Of a DNA stretch of 64,000 nt, positions 33,691-42,523 are shown one piece after another. A program made the translations under genes and the position numbers. This DNA comes from a virus: IMG/VR virus record IMGVR_UViG_3300023108_001314, positions 62,001 through 126,000 of that record; one strand, written 5' to 3'. The stretch's first letter is position 1, and the number at the start of each line of letters is the position of its first letter. The notes below the pieces were generated by a model that saw nothing but the letters and a program-made list of their open reading frames with translations, was not told the origin of the DNA and did no database searches.

Positions 33691-34754
33691 TTAAATTGCT
33701 CCGCAAATGGATCAAACTCCGCACCGCACTTCATAGCACAAACTTTTAATTTACCTGCAAAACAACTCGGCTTATTCCAACTGTTTTGTATAGCATCAAA
33801 AATACCTGTTTTAAAAACTTTTTCTAATCCATTACGTGCATCTAATTTTGTTTTATCTTCAATGAAATCCCATATTTGTTCTATTTTAGGATCTTTATGC
33901 CACCATTTGTACATACGTCCAGCAGTCCAGCAGCAGGGCAACGCAAGTCCTTCTGCTGTTATAAACAGACTGTTTTCTTTTTTTACTTTACATATTACAG
34001 GAACAGCATTGTAATATGCATCCATACTTCCGTATTTTTCTATAATTTTATCTTGTTTAGTTAAAGCTTTGTTTTGGTACTTTTCATCAGGTTTTTTTAG
34101 TTCAGTAGTTTCTTTACCTTTACGATCAACTGCTTGATGCGATTCTTTCTTTTTTGAATCTTGTGTAATAAAGCGTCCAGTCTTTTTCTTCATAAACTTT
34201 TCGCAACCCCATTCATTAGCAAGTGCTTCTGCTTCTTCTACTTGATGCTGGTTATGTTCAAATATCAAATAGTCCCAACGTGCCCTGCCACCTGCGTCTA
34301 TAAAGGCTCTCATATTGCGTTCTACATTATCCCATACAACACCTTGGCGATATAGATGATTAGTGTCACGCAAACCGTCAACACTAAATATAACGGCACC
34401 CATCCTTCCAAAAACTTCAGCCAGTTGTCTCCACCATTCTTCATTTTTTGCTCCTCCGTTTGTATTCATGCTTAACCACATATTAGGGTTATGCTTTCTA
34501 AAATATTTGAATATTTCAAGTGTATCTTGTGCAACAATAGGATCGCCCAAATTACCACACATGTACATAGTATCCAATTGTTTTATAAAGGAAGCATCAA
34601 ATATCTTTACGCAATCTTCATAGTACAATTCATCAAGGTTAATATGAGGATTTATTCCTTCACCATTCATGTTTCGATCACACATTGGACAACTGGCTTG
34701 ACAGTTTTGTGTAACTTCTAAATGAATAGTTTTAATATCTTCATAATTATACAT
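33687..34754 (-). CDS. Radical SAM protein with SPASM-like C-terminus
   Basis: A 355-residue protein: CQASCPMC (Cys18, Cys22, Cys25), a GNLGDPIV motif, SVDGLRDTNHLYRQG, and a charged Lys/Glu-rich insert at residues 200-245 not seen in the paralogues. C-terminal cluster Cys occur in PVICKVKKE, GLALPCCW, SCFAGKLKVCAMKC. The ATG is 8 bases inside the small 75-residue gene. Substrate unknown. Confidence 0.85.
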   Translation of the reverse strand: MYNYEDIKTIHLEVTQNCQASCPMCDRNMNGEGINPHINLDELYYEDCVKIFDASFIKQLDTMYMCGNLGDPIVAQDTLEIFKYFRKHNPNMWLSMNTNGGAKNEEWWRQLAEVFGRMGAVIFSVDGLRDTNHLYRQGVVWDNVERNMRAFIDAGGRARWDYLIFEHNQHQVEEAEALANEWGCEKFMKKKTGRFITQDSKKKESHQAVDRKGKETTELKKPDEKYQNKALTKQDKIIEKYGSMDAYYNAVPVICKVKKENSLFITAEGLALPCCWTAGRMYKWWHKDPKIEQIWDFIEDKTKLDARNGLEKVFKTGIFDAIQNSWNKPSCFAGKLKVCAMKCGAEFDPFAEQFK

Positions 34755-34974
34755 TATCGTAAACTAACTCCACATCCTTGCCAGGGCCGACTTTACTAGG
34801 TAAATCACCATACTGTTCAATATACCAGTGTATGACAGCACAATACCAATTCCAACTGTTATGGTGTGCTTCTTTGTTAAACTGCCATATGTTGTTATTA
34901 GTTGCTTGCATTGTGCTCAGTGCTCTTGCACATTCTAATTGCAACTGTCTAGTTGTAAACTTACTTAAATCCAA
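34747..34974 (-). CDS. Small protein, 75 residues, unknown
   Basis: It starts at a TTG inside the upstream methyltransferase-like gene (overlap 14 bases) and overlaps the radical SAM gene downstream by 8 bases, so it sits in a coupled position. The sequence is unusually rich in Asn, Trp and His in the centre (NNNIWQF, HHNSWNWYC) and predicted helical at the start. No family is recognised. Its place between a methyltransferase-like and a SPASM radical SAM gene makes it a candidate substrate or accessory peptide, but nothing in it is a proven leader sequence. Confidence 0.5.
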   Translation of the reverse strand: MDLSKFTTRQLQLECARALSTMQATNNNIWQFNKEAHHNSWNWYCAVIHWYIEQYGDLPSKVGPGKDVELVYDNV

Positions 34975-35869
34975 TTAACATAAACCTCGTATACTTGGGC
35001 AAATCAAATTCACCTGCATATAAAATATTATTCATAGATGCCTTTACTGCAAACTCTTCAATACTTCCTACACAATTTACATGTTCTTCAATTTCATAAT
35101 AGTTGTTGCTTTGTAGTACAACTAATTTACCTTCTGGTATTGAATCATACCATTTTGCAAAGTTTTCTATATGTTCGCAACTAGTATTAATAATTGTATC
35201 TGGTGTATCATAAAGCATACAAACACTACCATCACTTCTATTTACAGGATAACTATGCCCATCCCATTGTATTTCCATAATATCTTGTGTACAGGCTTTA
35301 AACTGCCATTCTTCTTTTACCCAAGGCTTATTGAAAACTTCAGCAATGTTTGCGCAAGTAGGATCAACGTCAAAAGATCTAACTTTATCCAACTTAATGT
35401 TACTTTCAAATAACATTGTAGCAAGTGTAGCGTACCATCCTGCACAAAGAAATACTGTGCCTAAATCAATTTTTTGTCTTTGTAATTCTTGTACTAACCA
35501 AAGTTTACTTTCAAGTTGTCCTCTACTAAAACAATCTGTATCGTATTCAATATTGTTTATTTGTAGATTTTTAAACGCATCAATAAATCTTGTATCTTTA
35601 AATCTTTTCAATACTGGCCAAAGTTTATATGTATTGTTTTCTAATAATAACTTACGCAATTCTTCATCTTCTGCAAGTCTAAACAAACTGTGTAAATTAT
35701 TTTCCATCATTACTTTACGCAAATCATCTGTACTTCCACGTATAACAGTAGGAAGTAGTCTAAAGATACTACTCATATCTTTGTCAATATATGCTCTACG
35801 TAAATCACTTAATCTAGTATCTCTAGGATACATCAATTCAAATCTATCAAGTAACTCATGTGTCTGCAT
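34961..35869 (-). CDS. SAM-methyltransferase-like protein
   Basis: A 302-residue protein. The N-terminal 100 residues are helical repeats (L-R-K-x-(M/L)-(M/L)-E-N-N occurs twice). VFLCAGWYATLATMLFE (139-155) followed by SFDVDP (165-170) takes the place of motifs I and II of a Rossmann methyltransferase, and NTSCEHI (228-234) is a motif seen in related phage proteins. Gly-rich motif I is poor (CAGWY), so catalytic competence is uncertain. The ATG is just inside the 854-residue gene. Confidence 0.55.
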   Translation of the reverse strand: MQTHELLDRFELMYPRDTRLSDLRRAYIDKDMSSIFRLLPTVIRGSTDDLRKVMMENNLHSLFRLAEDEELRKLLLENNTYKLWPVLKRFKDTRFIDAFKNLQINNIEYDTDCFSRGQLESKLWLVQELQRQKIDLGTVFLCAGWYATLATMLFESNIKLDKVRSFDVDPTCANIAEVFNKPWVKEEWQFKACTQDIMEIQWDGHSYPVNRSDGSVCMLYDTPDTIINTSCEHIENFAKWYDSIPEGKLVVLQSNNYYEIEEHVNCVGSIEEFAVKASMNNILYAGEFDLPKYTRFMLIGFK

Positions 35870-38420
35870 TGAACTTATCCTTTAGCCAATCAAAGTCATT
35901 AATAAGTTTTAGTGCAGCAATATTAGTTGCATTTTCTTTACCATATGCTGCACCTGCTTTTGCACCTGCTATAGCATATTCACCATATGGTTTATCTACA
36001 CCTTTTGTACACCAAATATCCAAACGCTCTTGTGTTTCTAAGTCTTTTTGTCTGTCAATAACACCTGATGAAAGTTTACAGCATTCTCTAAATGCTGACT
36101 TCCATGTTTCAAAAGGTCCTGTATTAAAACAAGTTAAGTTTGATATTTGTTGGACAGCCTTGAATTTGTTTGTAATACTTGTTGTCATGTCAGGCTTACT
36201 TGTATCCATATTAATAGTTAACATTCTTGGAAACAGTTTTAGTCCGCCATAACCATATACTAGATCATTAATTGGGTTTTGTGTACGCCATACATGCACC
36301 ATGTCTCTGTCCCAACGTGGAACACGATATTCAAAACTAAAATCATCTACAATTTGTGCGTCACCGTCAACAATCCAAAACATTTCAGTTTCGCAAAGTT
36401 TTGCTGCTTCGATATGTGCTTGGTGAATACCTTTTACTCCATGTACACGTTTTGCATTTGGTACACGTTCTAGCAGTAGTTCATAATTTTCGTCTGCATT
36501 AGGTTCTTGATATGAAATAAACACAACATCATAAATTTTGTATTCACTTGCCATAATATTCCAAGGCTTGTGATTAACAACAAATCTGTGTTCAATTTCT
36601 TTTTTGGTAATAGGAGATTGTTTAGACAACAAAAACAATCCATTGTAACCTGTTTCAGAGCCATCTTTGTGTACAAATGCATGGTTTTGTTTTCTGTCAT
36701 ATGTGTTTGCATGATCAAAATACATATTAAATCTAAACTTGCTTGTATCAATATTAGGATCATCTGCATAAAATAATTCAGTTTTACTCATCTTAACTGC
36801 ACGTAAATAATCTTCCCAAGACTCAACATTAAATCTATCGTATTGTGCAGGTCCACTAGCAACATTATTCCATTCTTTACGCTCTACTAGATGCCTGTGT
36901 TCTATTTCTTTTTTACTTACAGGTTTATGGATACTACATAGATATGCACCAGTACGCAAGTCTTTATCTTCTACTTTATGTACAAAACTATGATTTTGTT
37001 TTCTATCAATTTGCTCATGATGACTGATATAAAAACTATTAACAAACTTTTCATCAAGTGCAATATTATTTGTACTAAACCAGAATAATTCTGTTGTTGT
37101 ATTGTCTAAGGCTTGTAGATATTGTTCATACGTATCAATATTAAACACATCAAACGGTTTAGGTGTACTTGCTACAATGTCCCATTCTTTTTTGTTTGCA
37201 TAGAATCTATAATCAACTTCACGTTGTGATACCGGCGACTGCTTACTAAAAAGCATAATGCCGTCATATGTATCATTATTTAAAAATGCATGATTAACAC
37301 TGCGGTCATATGTATTAGAATGTTCAAAGTATAGATCAAATTTAAAATCATCAGCAACGTCTACATCTTTAGGAATACCCCAAAACATTTCTGTTGTGCT
37401 TGAATTTAATGCTGTTACATAGTCTTGATAACTGTCTATAGGAAACTTATCATATTGTATAGGTTTACTTGCCACTACATCCCATGGTTTGTGATTTACA
37501 ATAAATCTATGCTCAATTTCTCTTTGCGATACTGGTGCATGTTTTGAAAATAAAAATACACCATTGTATAAATCATTATCATCTACACGATGTATAAATG
37601 CATGATTTGTTTTTCTATCATATTCATTGTCATGTGTAAAATAAGTATCAAATGCAAACCCGCTTGTATCGATATTAACACTTGTTCCCCAAAACATTTC
37701 TGTATTTGAATTTTCAAGTGCATATTGATAGTCTTCCCAACTATCAATTACAAATTTATTATATTTTACAGGTCCACTTGCTACAATGTTCCATTCTTTT
37801 CTGTTTACAATAAAACGATGTTCAATTTCTTTTTTTGTTAAAATTCTTGCTTTTGTCAACAGTGCTACTCCATTGTATAACTTTTGTCCATTTACTTCGT
37901 GAACGAACACATGATTTGTTTCTTTGTCATATATGTTATCATGTGCAAAATGTAAATCAAAGTCAAAGTCTTCCTTTAATTCTAAGTTGTATGACAATGC
38001 CCAAAACATTGCAGTGTTTGACGACTCCAGTGCGTCTTTATAATCATCGTATGTTTCAATATAAAACTTATCATACGGTTTTGGTACGCTAACTTGTAAT
38101 TCTACTTGTTTTTGTTTATTATAACATCTTTTTTCAATTTCGTCTAGAGTAATTTCATTATCTTTAGGAATCAAACACACACCGTCATATTTGGTGTCAT
38201 TAAGAAACACATGGTTGTAATTCTTGCTCCAATCATCAGGCTCATAGTCAAATGTAAAATTTTCTACTATACTTACATCATCAGGAACTACCCAAAAAAA
38301 GTCTGTTAAGGATTGACTTTGGGCAGTTAAAAAATTAGGTGCATATTTTGCTGTAACAAAATTTGCTTTTAGATATTCATAAGTGTCATTTTTTACACCA
38401 ATAAAAAAGATGTCATACAT
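35856..38420 (-). CDS. Large repeat protein: six degenerate GT-A-like repeats and a terminal GT-A-like domain
   Basis: An 854-residue protein. Residues 1-629 consist of a first diverged unit (1-115) and five clear repeats of about 103 residues (116-219, 220-322, 323-422, 423-526, 527-629). Each has Y-(D/N)-x-F, T-(E/A)-(M/L)-F-(W/Y), a Y-D-(R/K)-x-x-N-H-(A/V)-F block, Y-(N/D)-G, and E-x-(E/D)-(H/Y)-R. Residues 630-854 form a domain homologous to 54164-55105 (YDVVFISYQEPNADENY, KRVHGVKG, TEMFWIVDGDA with the D-x-D metal motif at 685-687, YGYGGLKLFP). The repeats align with the first half of this domain but lack D-x-D. Probably a membrane-free glycosyltransferase-like enzyme with a binding array. 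Directly preceded by a radical SAM gene of matching type. Confidence 0.75.
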   Translation of the reverse strand: MYDIFFIGVKNDTYEYLKANFVTAKYAPNFLTAQSQSLTDFFWVVPDDVSIVENFTFDYEPDDWSKNYNHVFLNDTKYDGVCLIPKDNEITLDEIEKRCYNKQKQVELQVSVPKPYDKFYIETYDDYKDALESSNTAMFWALSYNLELKEDFDFDLHFAHDNIYDKETNHVFVHEVNGQKLYNGVALLTKARILTKKEIEHRFIVNRKEWNIVASGPVKYNKFVIDSWEDYQYALENSNTEMFWGTSVNIDTSGFAFDTYFTHDNEYDRKTNHAFIHRVDDNDLYNGVFLFSKHAPVSQREIEHRFIVNHKPWDVVASKPIQYDKFPIDSYQDYVTALNSSTTEMFWGIPKDVDVADDFKFDLYFEHSNTYDRSVNHAFLNNDTYDGIMLFSKQSPVSQREVDYRFYANKKEWDIVASTPKPFDVFNIDTYEQYLQALDNTTTELFWFSTNNIALDEKFVNSFYISHHEQIDRKQNHSFVHKVEDKDLRTGAYLCSIHKPVSKKEIEHRHLVERKEWNNVASGPAQYDRFNVESWEDYLRAVKMSKTELFYADDPNIDTSKFRFNMYFDHANTYDRKQNHAFVHKDGSETGYNGLFLLSKQSPITKKEIEHRFVVNHKPWNIMASEYKIYDVVFISYQEPNADENYELLLERVPNAKRVHGVKGIHQAHIEAAKLCETEMFWIVDGDAQIVDDFSFEYRVPRWDRDMVHVWRTQNPINDLVYGYGGLKLFPRMLTINMDTSKPDMTTSITNKFKAVQQISNLTCFNTGPFETWKSAFRECCKLSSGVIDRQKDLETQERLDIWCTKGVDKPYGEYAIAGAKAGAAYGKENATNIAALKLINDFDWLKDKFNADT
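36534..38075 (-). repeat. Five tandem protein repeats of about 309 bases
   Basis: Coding region of repeats 116-629 of the 854-residue protein. Units are alike in length (100-104 residues) but only moderately similar in sequence, so the DNA is not a simple direct repeat; protein alignment shows the period. Confidence 0.8.
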
Positions 38421-39943
38421 TATAGAGTTTTACATAACTTGTAGAAATCTTCCATTTCAGGAAACACTTCTACAAATTTTAAGAAGTTCCTTTCGTCATA
38501 CTGATCAAAAAACCTTGCAAAGTTTTTTCTATCTAATTCTATTTTGTTTTGATTAATGTCAACACGTTCACGCATTATAGCAAGATTGCGTTCTAGTTTT
38601 GCAATTTCAAAATCATAGAATCCTGCAAAATCGCTTACATTGCTATTTTGTTTCATAAAGTCAATTGCTTCTTCAAGATACTTGTCAAAGTCTGGTGTTA
38701 AAATTTGAATAGTTTGCCAGTCAGGATATCTAATTAGAGGTATATCAAACCAAATACGCTGACGAGGATGTATTTCATAATCATCGTGTTTAGTGTAAGG
38801 GTCGTGTATAGGAATATATTGCACACCTTGATTACTTGCACTAAAACGCTGTCTTAATTTTAACACGTATTCTAAATAGTCTTTTACTTTTGGCACAGAC
38901 AAAGCATTAAAAGTATTAATAAATGTAACAGTTGTATTTTTTGTTTCTGTTAGAAAACGCATAGTATTACGTGTCATTGTATCCCACTTTAATCCGCCAC
39001 GTATGTATTCTGCTTGTGAGCCTACGCTGTCAACTGAAATAAACAACGCAAAGTTTTTCAATGCCATGTTAACATACCAGTTGTTTCCGCTACCTGGATT
39101 CCAACGATTTTTATCTTCCCAAATTTGTATCTCTTCAAGTTTTTTTACTTTAGATAAGAATCTATCCATAAGTTCTTCTTTAGGAGGACACATGTTTGTT
39201 GTAATACTTAATTCAAGCCATGTGTTTGGATTTTCATAGATATATTCAAGTACACGAAATGTGTTGATGTCCATTAACGGCTCGCCGCCTGTAATACGAA
39301 ATACTTCTAGTTTGTTATATAAACTAGGCCACCATTTCCAAAAAGCTTCAAGATAAGGATTTTCGCTTTGCCGTACTTTCAAAGGCATAAGTCCTTTTTC
39401 TTGCAAATACTCTAGATTGTTATGTCCTGTTTCCTTGCCCTCTGCATCTAGTATTTTAAATTCGCCATGTTCTTTGATTTTTTCTTCCCATGTTGTGCTT
39501 AAATGTGGAGAACAATACATACAAGAAAAATTACATGCTTGGTTAAAATTAACTTCCATATAACGTGGATCTACGTCACCTGTATCTAGTGCATCAATAA
39601 TATCACTTCTACTATTCTGTGCCCAATACTCTCCGGAACGGTATATTCTATCACTGCGACCTCCTACGTCTTCAATCTTCCAGCAATATGCACAACCTGC
39701 AGGACGCTCGCCTTTGAGCATCATTGCACGTTCTTCTTTCTTTTGTGCAGTATTATGTAAGGCTTTAGGATTTGCTTTTACAGCATCAACATCCATATCA
39801 TGCAATGGCGGATGATAGCAACTATGCGTTTTACCATTTGTAAGATGCATAGAAACCTGTGTCCATTTTGCATAACACATTGTCTTGCTGATATTCTTTA
39901 ACTGCTTTTCTGCAATATCTGCAGACTGATTATAATCGCTCAT
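38420..39943 (-). CDS. Radical SAM protein, long N-terminal-twitch subtype
   Basis: A 507-residue protein. N-terminal Cys23, Cys42, Cys84 and Cys87 (MCYAKWTQV, SCYHPP, CAYC) and a core CNFSCMYC (Cys137, Cys141, Cys144) with ITGGEPLM. It differs from the shorter twitch group by the C-Y-A-K-W and H-S-C-Y-H-P motifs and a long C-terminal helical part ending in F-x-E-x-F-P-E-M-E. Its only close relative here is 52785-54167. Both lie immediately beside a GT-A-like gene. It follows the perfect sigma70-type promoter at 39962-39989, with AAGGA before the ATG. Confidence 0.85.
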   Translation of the reverse strand: MSDYNQSADIAEKQLKNISKTMCYAKWTQVSMHLTNGKTHSCYHPPLHDMDVDAVKANPKALHNTAQKKEERAMMLKGERPAGCAYCWKIEDVGGRSDRIYRSGEYWAQNSRSDIIDALDTGDVDPRYMEVNFNQACNFSCMYCSPHLSTTWEEKIKEHGEFKILDAEGKETGHNNLEYLQEKGLMPLKVRQSENPYLEAFWKWWPSLYNKLEVFRITGGEPLMDINTFRVLEYIYENPNTWLELSITTNMCPPKEELMDRFLSKVKKLEEIQIWEDKNRWNPGSGNNWYVNMALKNFALFISVDSVGSQAEYIRGGLKWDTMTRNTMRFLTETKNTTVTFINTFNALSVPKVKDYLEYVLKLRQRFSASNQGVQYIPIHDPYTKHDDYEIHPRQRIWFDIPLIRYPDWQTIQILTPDFDKYLEEAIDFMKQNSNVSDFAGFYDFEIAKLERNLAIMRERVDINQNKIELDRKNFARFFDQYDERNFLKFVEVFPEMEDFYKLCKTL

Positions 39944-39952
39944 ACGAAATCC

Positions 39953-39960
39953 TTTTTATA
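39953..39960 (-). promoter_or_regulatory. Late-promoter-like TATAAAAA before the radical SAM gene
   Basis: An octamer one mismatch from the T4 late consensus TATAAATA, ten bases from the ATG. It lies next to a perfect sigma70-type promoter, and the AT-rich surroundings make a chance match likely. Confidence 0.2.
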
Positions 39961-39961
39961 A

Positions 39962-39989
39962 ATTATACAGGATTTTTTGCAGTTGTCAA
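39962..39989 (-). promoter_or_regulatory. Perfect sigma70-type promoter inside the minus-strand run
   Basis: On the minus strand TTGACA (39984-39989), a spacer of 16 bases, then TATAAT (39962-39967). Both hexamers match the bacterial consensus at all positions. It sits in a 19-base gap over the stop of the SGNH gene and reads into the radical SAM/repeat-protein pair and onward. In T4-like phages such promoters are read by unmodified host polymerase early in infection, so genes from here leftward could be early, unlike the structural genes to the right. Confidence 0.75.
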
Positions 39990-40853
39990 GCCATATGTTT
40001 CTGTAATAAATTCTGCAAGTTCTTTTGCCATTAACTTGTAGCCATTGATATTTGGATGAATATCATTTGTTAGAAACTGTTTAGGATAATCTAAATTATG
40101 ATATCTATCCCACCATTGTGATCTTTCATGTTCACCTTGTAACCAATCATCTGCTTCTACTAGCAAATCTACAAATTGATCATAATGTCTATAATCGTGT
40201 ATATACTTTGTCCAATCTATTTGATCGTGCAAACCGCCTGTTCTTGTTTCTAAATCATGTTTTCCTCTATAATCAAATGCATTTGCAAGAACAAATTTAA
40301 ATCCATAGGCCTTACAAAAATTTTGCACTTCTAAAATACTACATAGAGTTTCCATACTTGCACATGTTTCGCTCCAACAAGTTCTTGTATATGCTTTCCA
40401 AAACTTGTCACTATCATTAGGCCATACAGTATTAAAGTTATAATGATGAGCACGTTTATAAGGGTGTTCTCTGTGTCTTGTAAAATGCGGCTCTTCGTCA
40501 AAATGCATGTCTTGTCTAAAAAAATCAAAACGTTCGTATCCACTTAGCATAAACACAATAATGCAATCTTCCATTGCATCCCAATCTATATCTGTCAAGT
40601 ACAAACACCTTGCTGCTGCTCTGTTACCTATACCTCGCTGACCTAAATTAACTGCTGTATAATCCGTAAAATGATCCCTTGCTAATACATTAACCCAACT
40701 GTTTTCCCATTCCATAGGAATAAGGTCTGTGCTTTGATCCATAGGAAAATTCATCTTTCCGTTGTGTTTCTTCCATGTTTCTTCTGTATAGCCGCCTTCG
40801 CCCTGTGTCCAACTACAACCTAAGCCAATAATTGCTTTATCGATAGTCTGCAT
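39963..40853 (-). CDS. SGNH/GDSL hydrolase-like protein
   Basis: The ATG at 40853 is preceded by GAGAGGA at good distance, giving 296 residues; earlier starts run into the amidinotransferase. IIGLGCSWTQGEG (Ser14), a NLGQRGIGN block and a C-terminal NDIHPNINGYKLMA (Asp264, His266) are the SGNH signature. A region of aromatic residues at 125-180 is peculiar to it. It follows the amidinotransferase and may remove or add an acyl group to the sugar. Its product has no signal peptide. Confidence 0.7.
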   Translation of the reverse strand: MQTIDKAIIGLGCSWTQGEGGYTEETWKKHNGKMNFPMDQSTDLIPMEWENSWVNVLARDHFTDYTAVNLGQRGIGNRAAARCLYLTDIDWDAMEDCIIVFMLSGYERFDFFRQDMHFDEEPHFTRHREHPYKRAHHYNFNTVWPNDSDKFWKAYTRTCWSETCASMETLCSILEVQNFCKAYGFKFVLANAFDYRGKHDLETRTGGLHDQIDWTKYIHDYRHYDQFVDLLVEADDWLQGEHERSQWWDRYHNLDYPKQFLTNDIHPNINGYKLMAKELAEFITETYGLTTAKNPV

Positions 40854-41880
40854 ATTCATCCTCTCTAACTGTATCAAGTGTAACACAATGGGGGCCGCCG
40901 CTTAGTGTTCGACAATGTCTCATCTTTACGTGCATAACATCAAAGCCTGAATTTTCTAAAGTTTTTGTTAAACTATGTTGATTTTCTTCAACGGCAACTA
41001 AAGATTCACTTAAACTTAAAATATTCATTCCTAGCCAAGGACTTGCAGGTGCCCAATCATGCATAACCTGTGTTTCATGTGGTTCAGGTGCCCATATTTT
41101 TTCCCACTTGTTGAATATGTCAGGTAGTTGTTCTTCTTTTACTCTTTCAGAATTTAATAATACTTTACCAGGTGCCAATGGCATAATACTAGTATCTAAA
41201 TGTACATATGCATACACGTTTTCTAACATATGCACTGTATACTTTTCACCAAGTGTACTTTGTAGCCACCGTGCGCCCATTTTGTTTCCGCTGTTTGAAA
41301 CAAGATATAATATATCTTTACCTATCTTTACACAGTTAGCAGCATCAAATGCTGGTTCATATTCAGTAAGTGTAGGAGCATTTAGATCTGATCTATCATA
41401 AAGTTTATCTGGTAATCTAGGCTTAGGTGCTGCAATCCATCTACTGCCGTTTACAAAATACTCTTTGAAAATACTTCTCATACCAAATGTTTCAAAATAT
41501 CTACTTCTAAGAGGCATAGGAGTTTCGATAAGCATATCACCAATAGTAAGCACACTATCACGTGGACAATAACTATAGTATGCATCAGTAGACCAATCAG
41601 GAGACATGTGTGTAACTCCATGATTAAACTTTGTAGGACGCATGACTTTTACACCAATGTCTTCAAGTTGTTTTTGAAACACGTTTAAGTCTTCTATAGT
41701 TTCGTTAATAACATCTTCTGGATATTGCCCGCCCGGCATGTCGGATAAATCATCTATGTTAGCATAGTCAACACAATGTATATCTTTGTTTTTGATCCTA
41801 GGAACTTGAGCCCACTCTGCATTACCTAAAATTACTTCTTTAAGTGTGCCCCATTCTGTGTTTGCGTTTATTTTACTCAT
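40837..41880 (-). CDS. Amidinotransferase, second copy (StrB-like)
   Basis: The ATG at 41880 overlaps the upstream stop (ATGAGTAA), giving 347 residues. EWGTLKEVILG at the start, YCPRDSVLTIGDMLIETPMPLRS cut at the R-D motif, AANCVKIGKDILYLVSNSGN, VHLDTSIMPLAPGKVLLN (His227, Asp229) and GGPHCVTLD (Cys332) are strongly those of the glycine/inosamine-phosphate amidinotransferase family, close to StrB1-type enzymes. It transfers the amidino group of arginine to an amino acceptor. It is directly downstream of a StrS-like aminotransferase gene, a pairing known from streptomycin-type biosynthesis, which hints at an amino-sugar or aminocyclitol acceptor (inference). Confidence 0.9.
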   Translation of the reverse strand: MSKINANTEWGTLKEVILGNAEWAQVPRIKNKDIHCVDYANIDDLSDMPGGQYPEDVINETIEDLNVFQKQLEDIGVKVMRPTKFNHGVTHMSPDWSTDAYYSYCPRDSVLTIGDMLIETPMPLRSRYFETFGMRSIFKEYFVNGSRWIAAPKPRLPDKLYDRSDLNAPTLTEYEPAFDAANCVKIGKDILYLVSNSGNKMGARWLQSTLGEKYTVHMLENVYAYVHLDTSIMPLAPGKVLLNSERVKEEQLPDIFNKWEKIWAPEPHETQVMHDWAPASPWLGMNILSLSESLVAVEENQHSLTKTLENSGFDVMHVKMRHCRTLSGGPHCVTLDTVREDEYADYR

Positions 41881-42523
41881 CTCTATACTCGTCAAATACT
41901 TTCTGTTTTCGTAAATCTTTGTATGTTGTACTAGAACCTGTATCAGGATTATCTGGTCCTAATTCTTCAAAGAGTGTAATACCTCTTATGGCTTCTTCTG
42001 GAGTCATATACATATGATAGCCTATACAACTATAATCGTCATCTTCATGTCTAACATATTTGTGGCGCCCATCATAAATCATAGGACGGCACCATTCTAC
42101 AAAGTCTATGTCATCTGTTAGTATTACTCCACCTTTACCTAATTTAAGTGTTTTTCTATGATGAAAACTTACACAATAATATGACTCAGGTATATACATT
42201 CCTTTACGGAATCTAGTTGCTCCGTCAACAATAGGAGTAGGATCTAAAAAATAATCACCACTCCATTCTTTATCAATAAATTTAATTTTATTACCTGCGT
42301 GAATACACTGCATTGGTGTGCTTGAATATGTATGTGCAGGCAATGTAATTGTTTGACCTGTTACGCCTAAGTATTTCATACAAAGAAACATTGAATTACT
42401 ACAACTATCAACACATACTGCATATTTAGATCCAGCATATTCTGCTAGTCTATCTTCAAATACTGTGACTGCATCCCAAGGATCGTTTAACTCTACAGTT
42501 CTATCTTTCAGTTGTAATATCAT
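41873..42523 (-). CDS. Short DegT/DnrJ/EryC1/StrS-type aminotransferase-like protein
   Basis: The ATG at 42523 gives 216 residues; farther upstream codons lie in the oxygenase gene. FEDRLAEYAGSKYAVCVDSCSNSM is split across the family's N-terminal pattern, followed by LPAHTYSSTPMQCIHAG, IVDGATRF, and SFHHRKTLKLGKGG, where the Lys in H-H-R-K would carry PLP. The protein ends after the G-Y-x-x-x-M-T-P-E-E-A segment, so the C-terminal small domain of the roughly 370-residue family is missing. It may work as a minimal enzyme or with a partner. Acts on keto sugars in known relatives. Confidence 0.75.
   Translation of the reverse strand: MILQLKDRTVELNDPWDAVTVFEDRLAEYAGSKYAVCVDSCSNSMFLCMKYLGVTGQTITLPAHTYSSTPMQCIHAGNKIKFIDKEWSGDYFLDPTPIVDGATRFRKGMYIPESYYCVSFHHRKTLKLGKGGVILTDDIDFVEWCRPMIYDGRHKYVRHEDDDYSCIGYHMYMTPEEAIRGITLFEELGPDNPDTGSSTTYKDLRKQKVFDEYRDE

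Noticed and set aside
35331-35885. Plus-strand open frame of 184 codons opposite the methyltransferase-like gene
   Set aside because: It lies antisense to a motif-bearing gene, has low-complexity Leu/Ser/Asn-rich content typical of reverse-strand shadows in AT-rich DNA, and no ribosome site.
36534-38075. CRISPR-like or tandem DNA repeat
   Set aside because: The periodicity is at the protein level with a 300-base unit and diverged DNA; there are no spacers.
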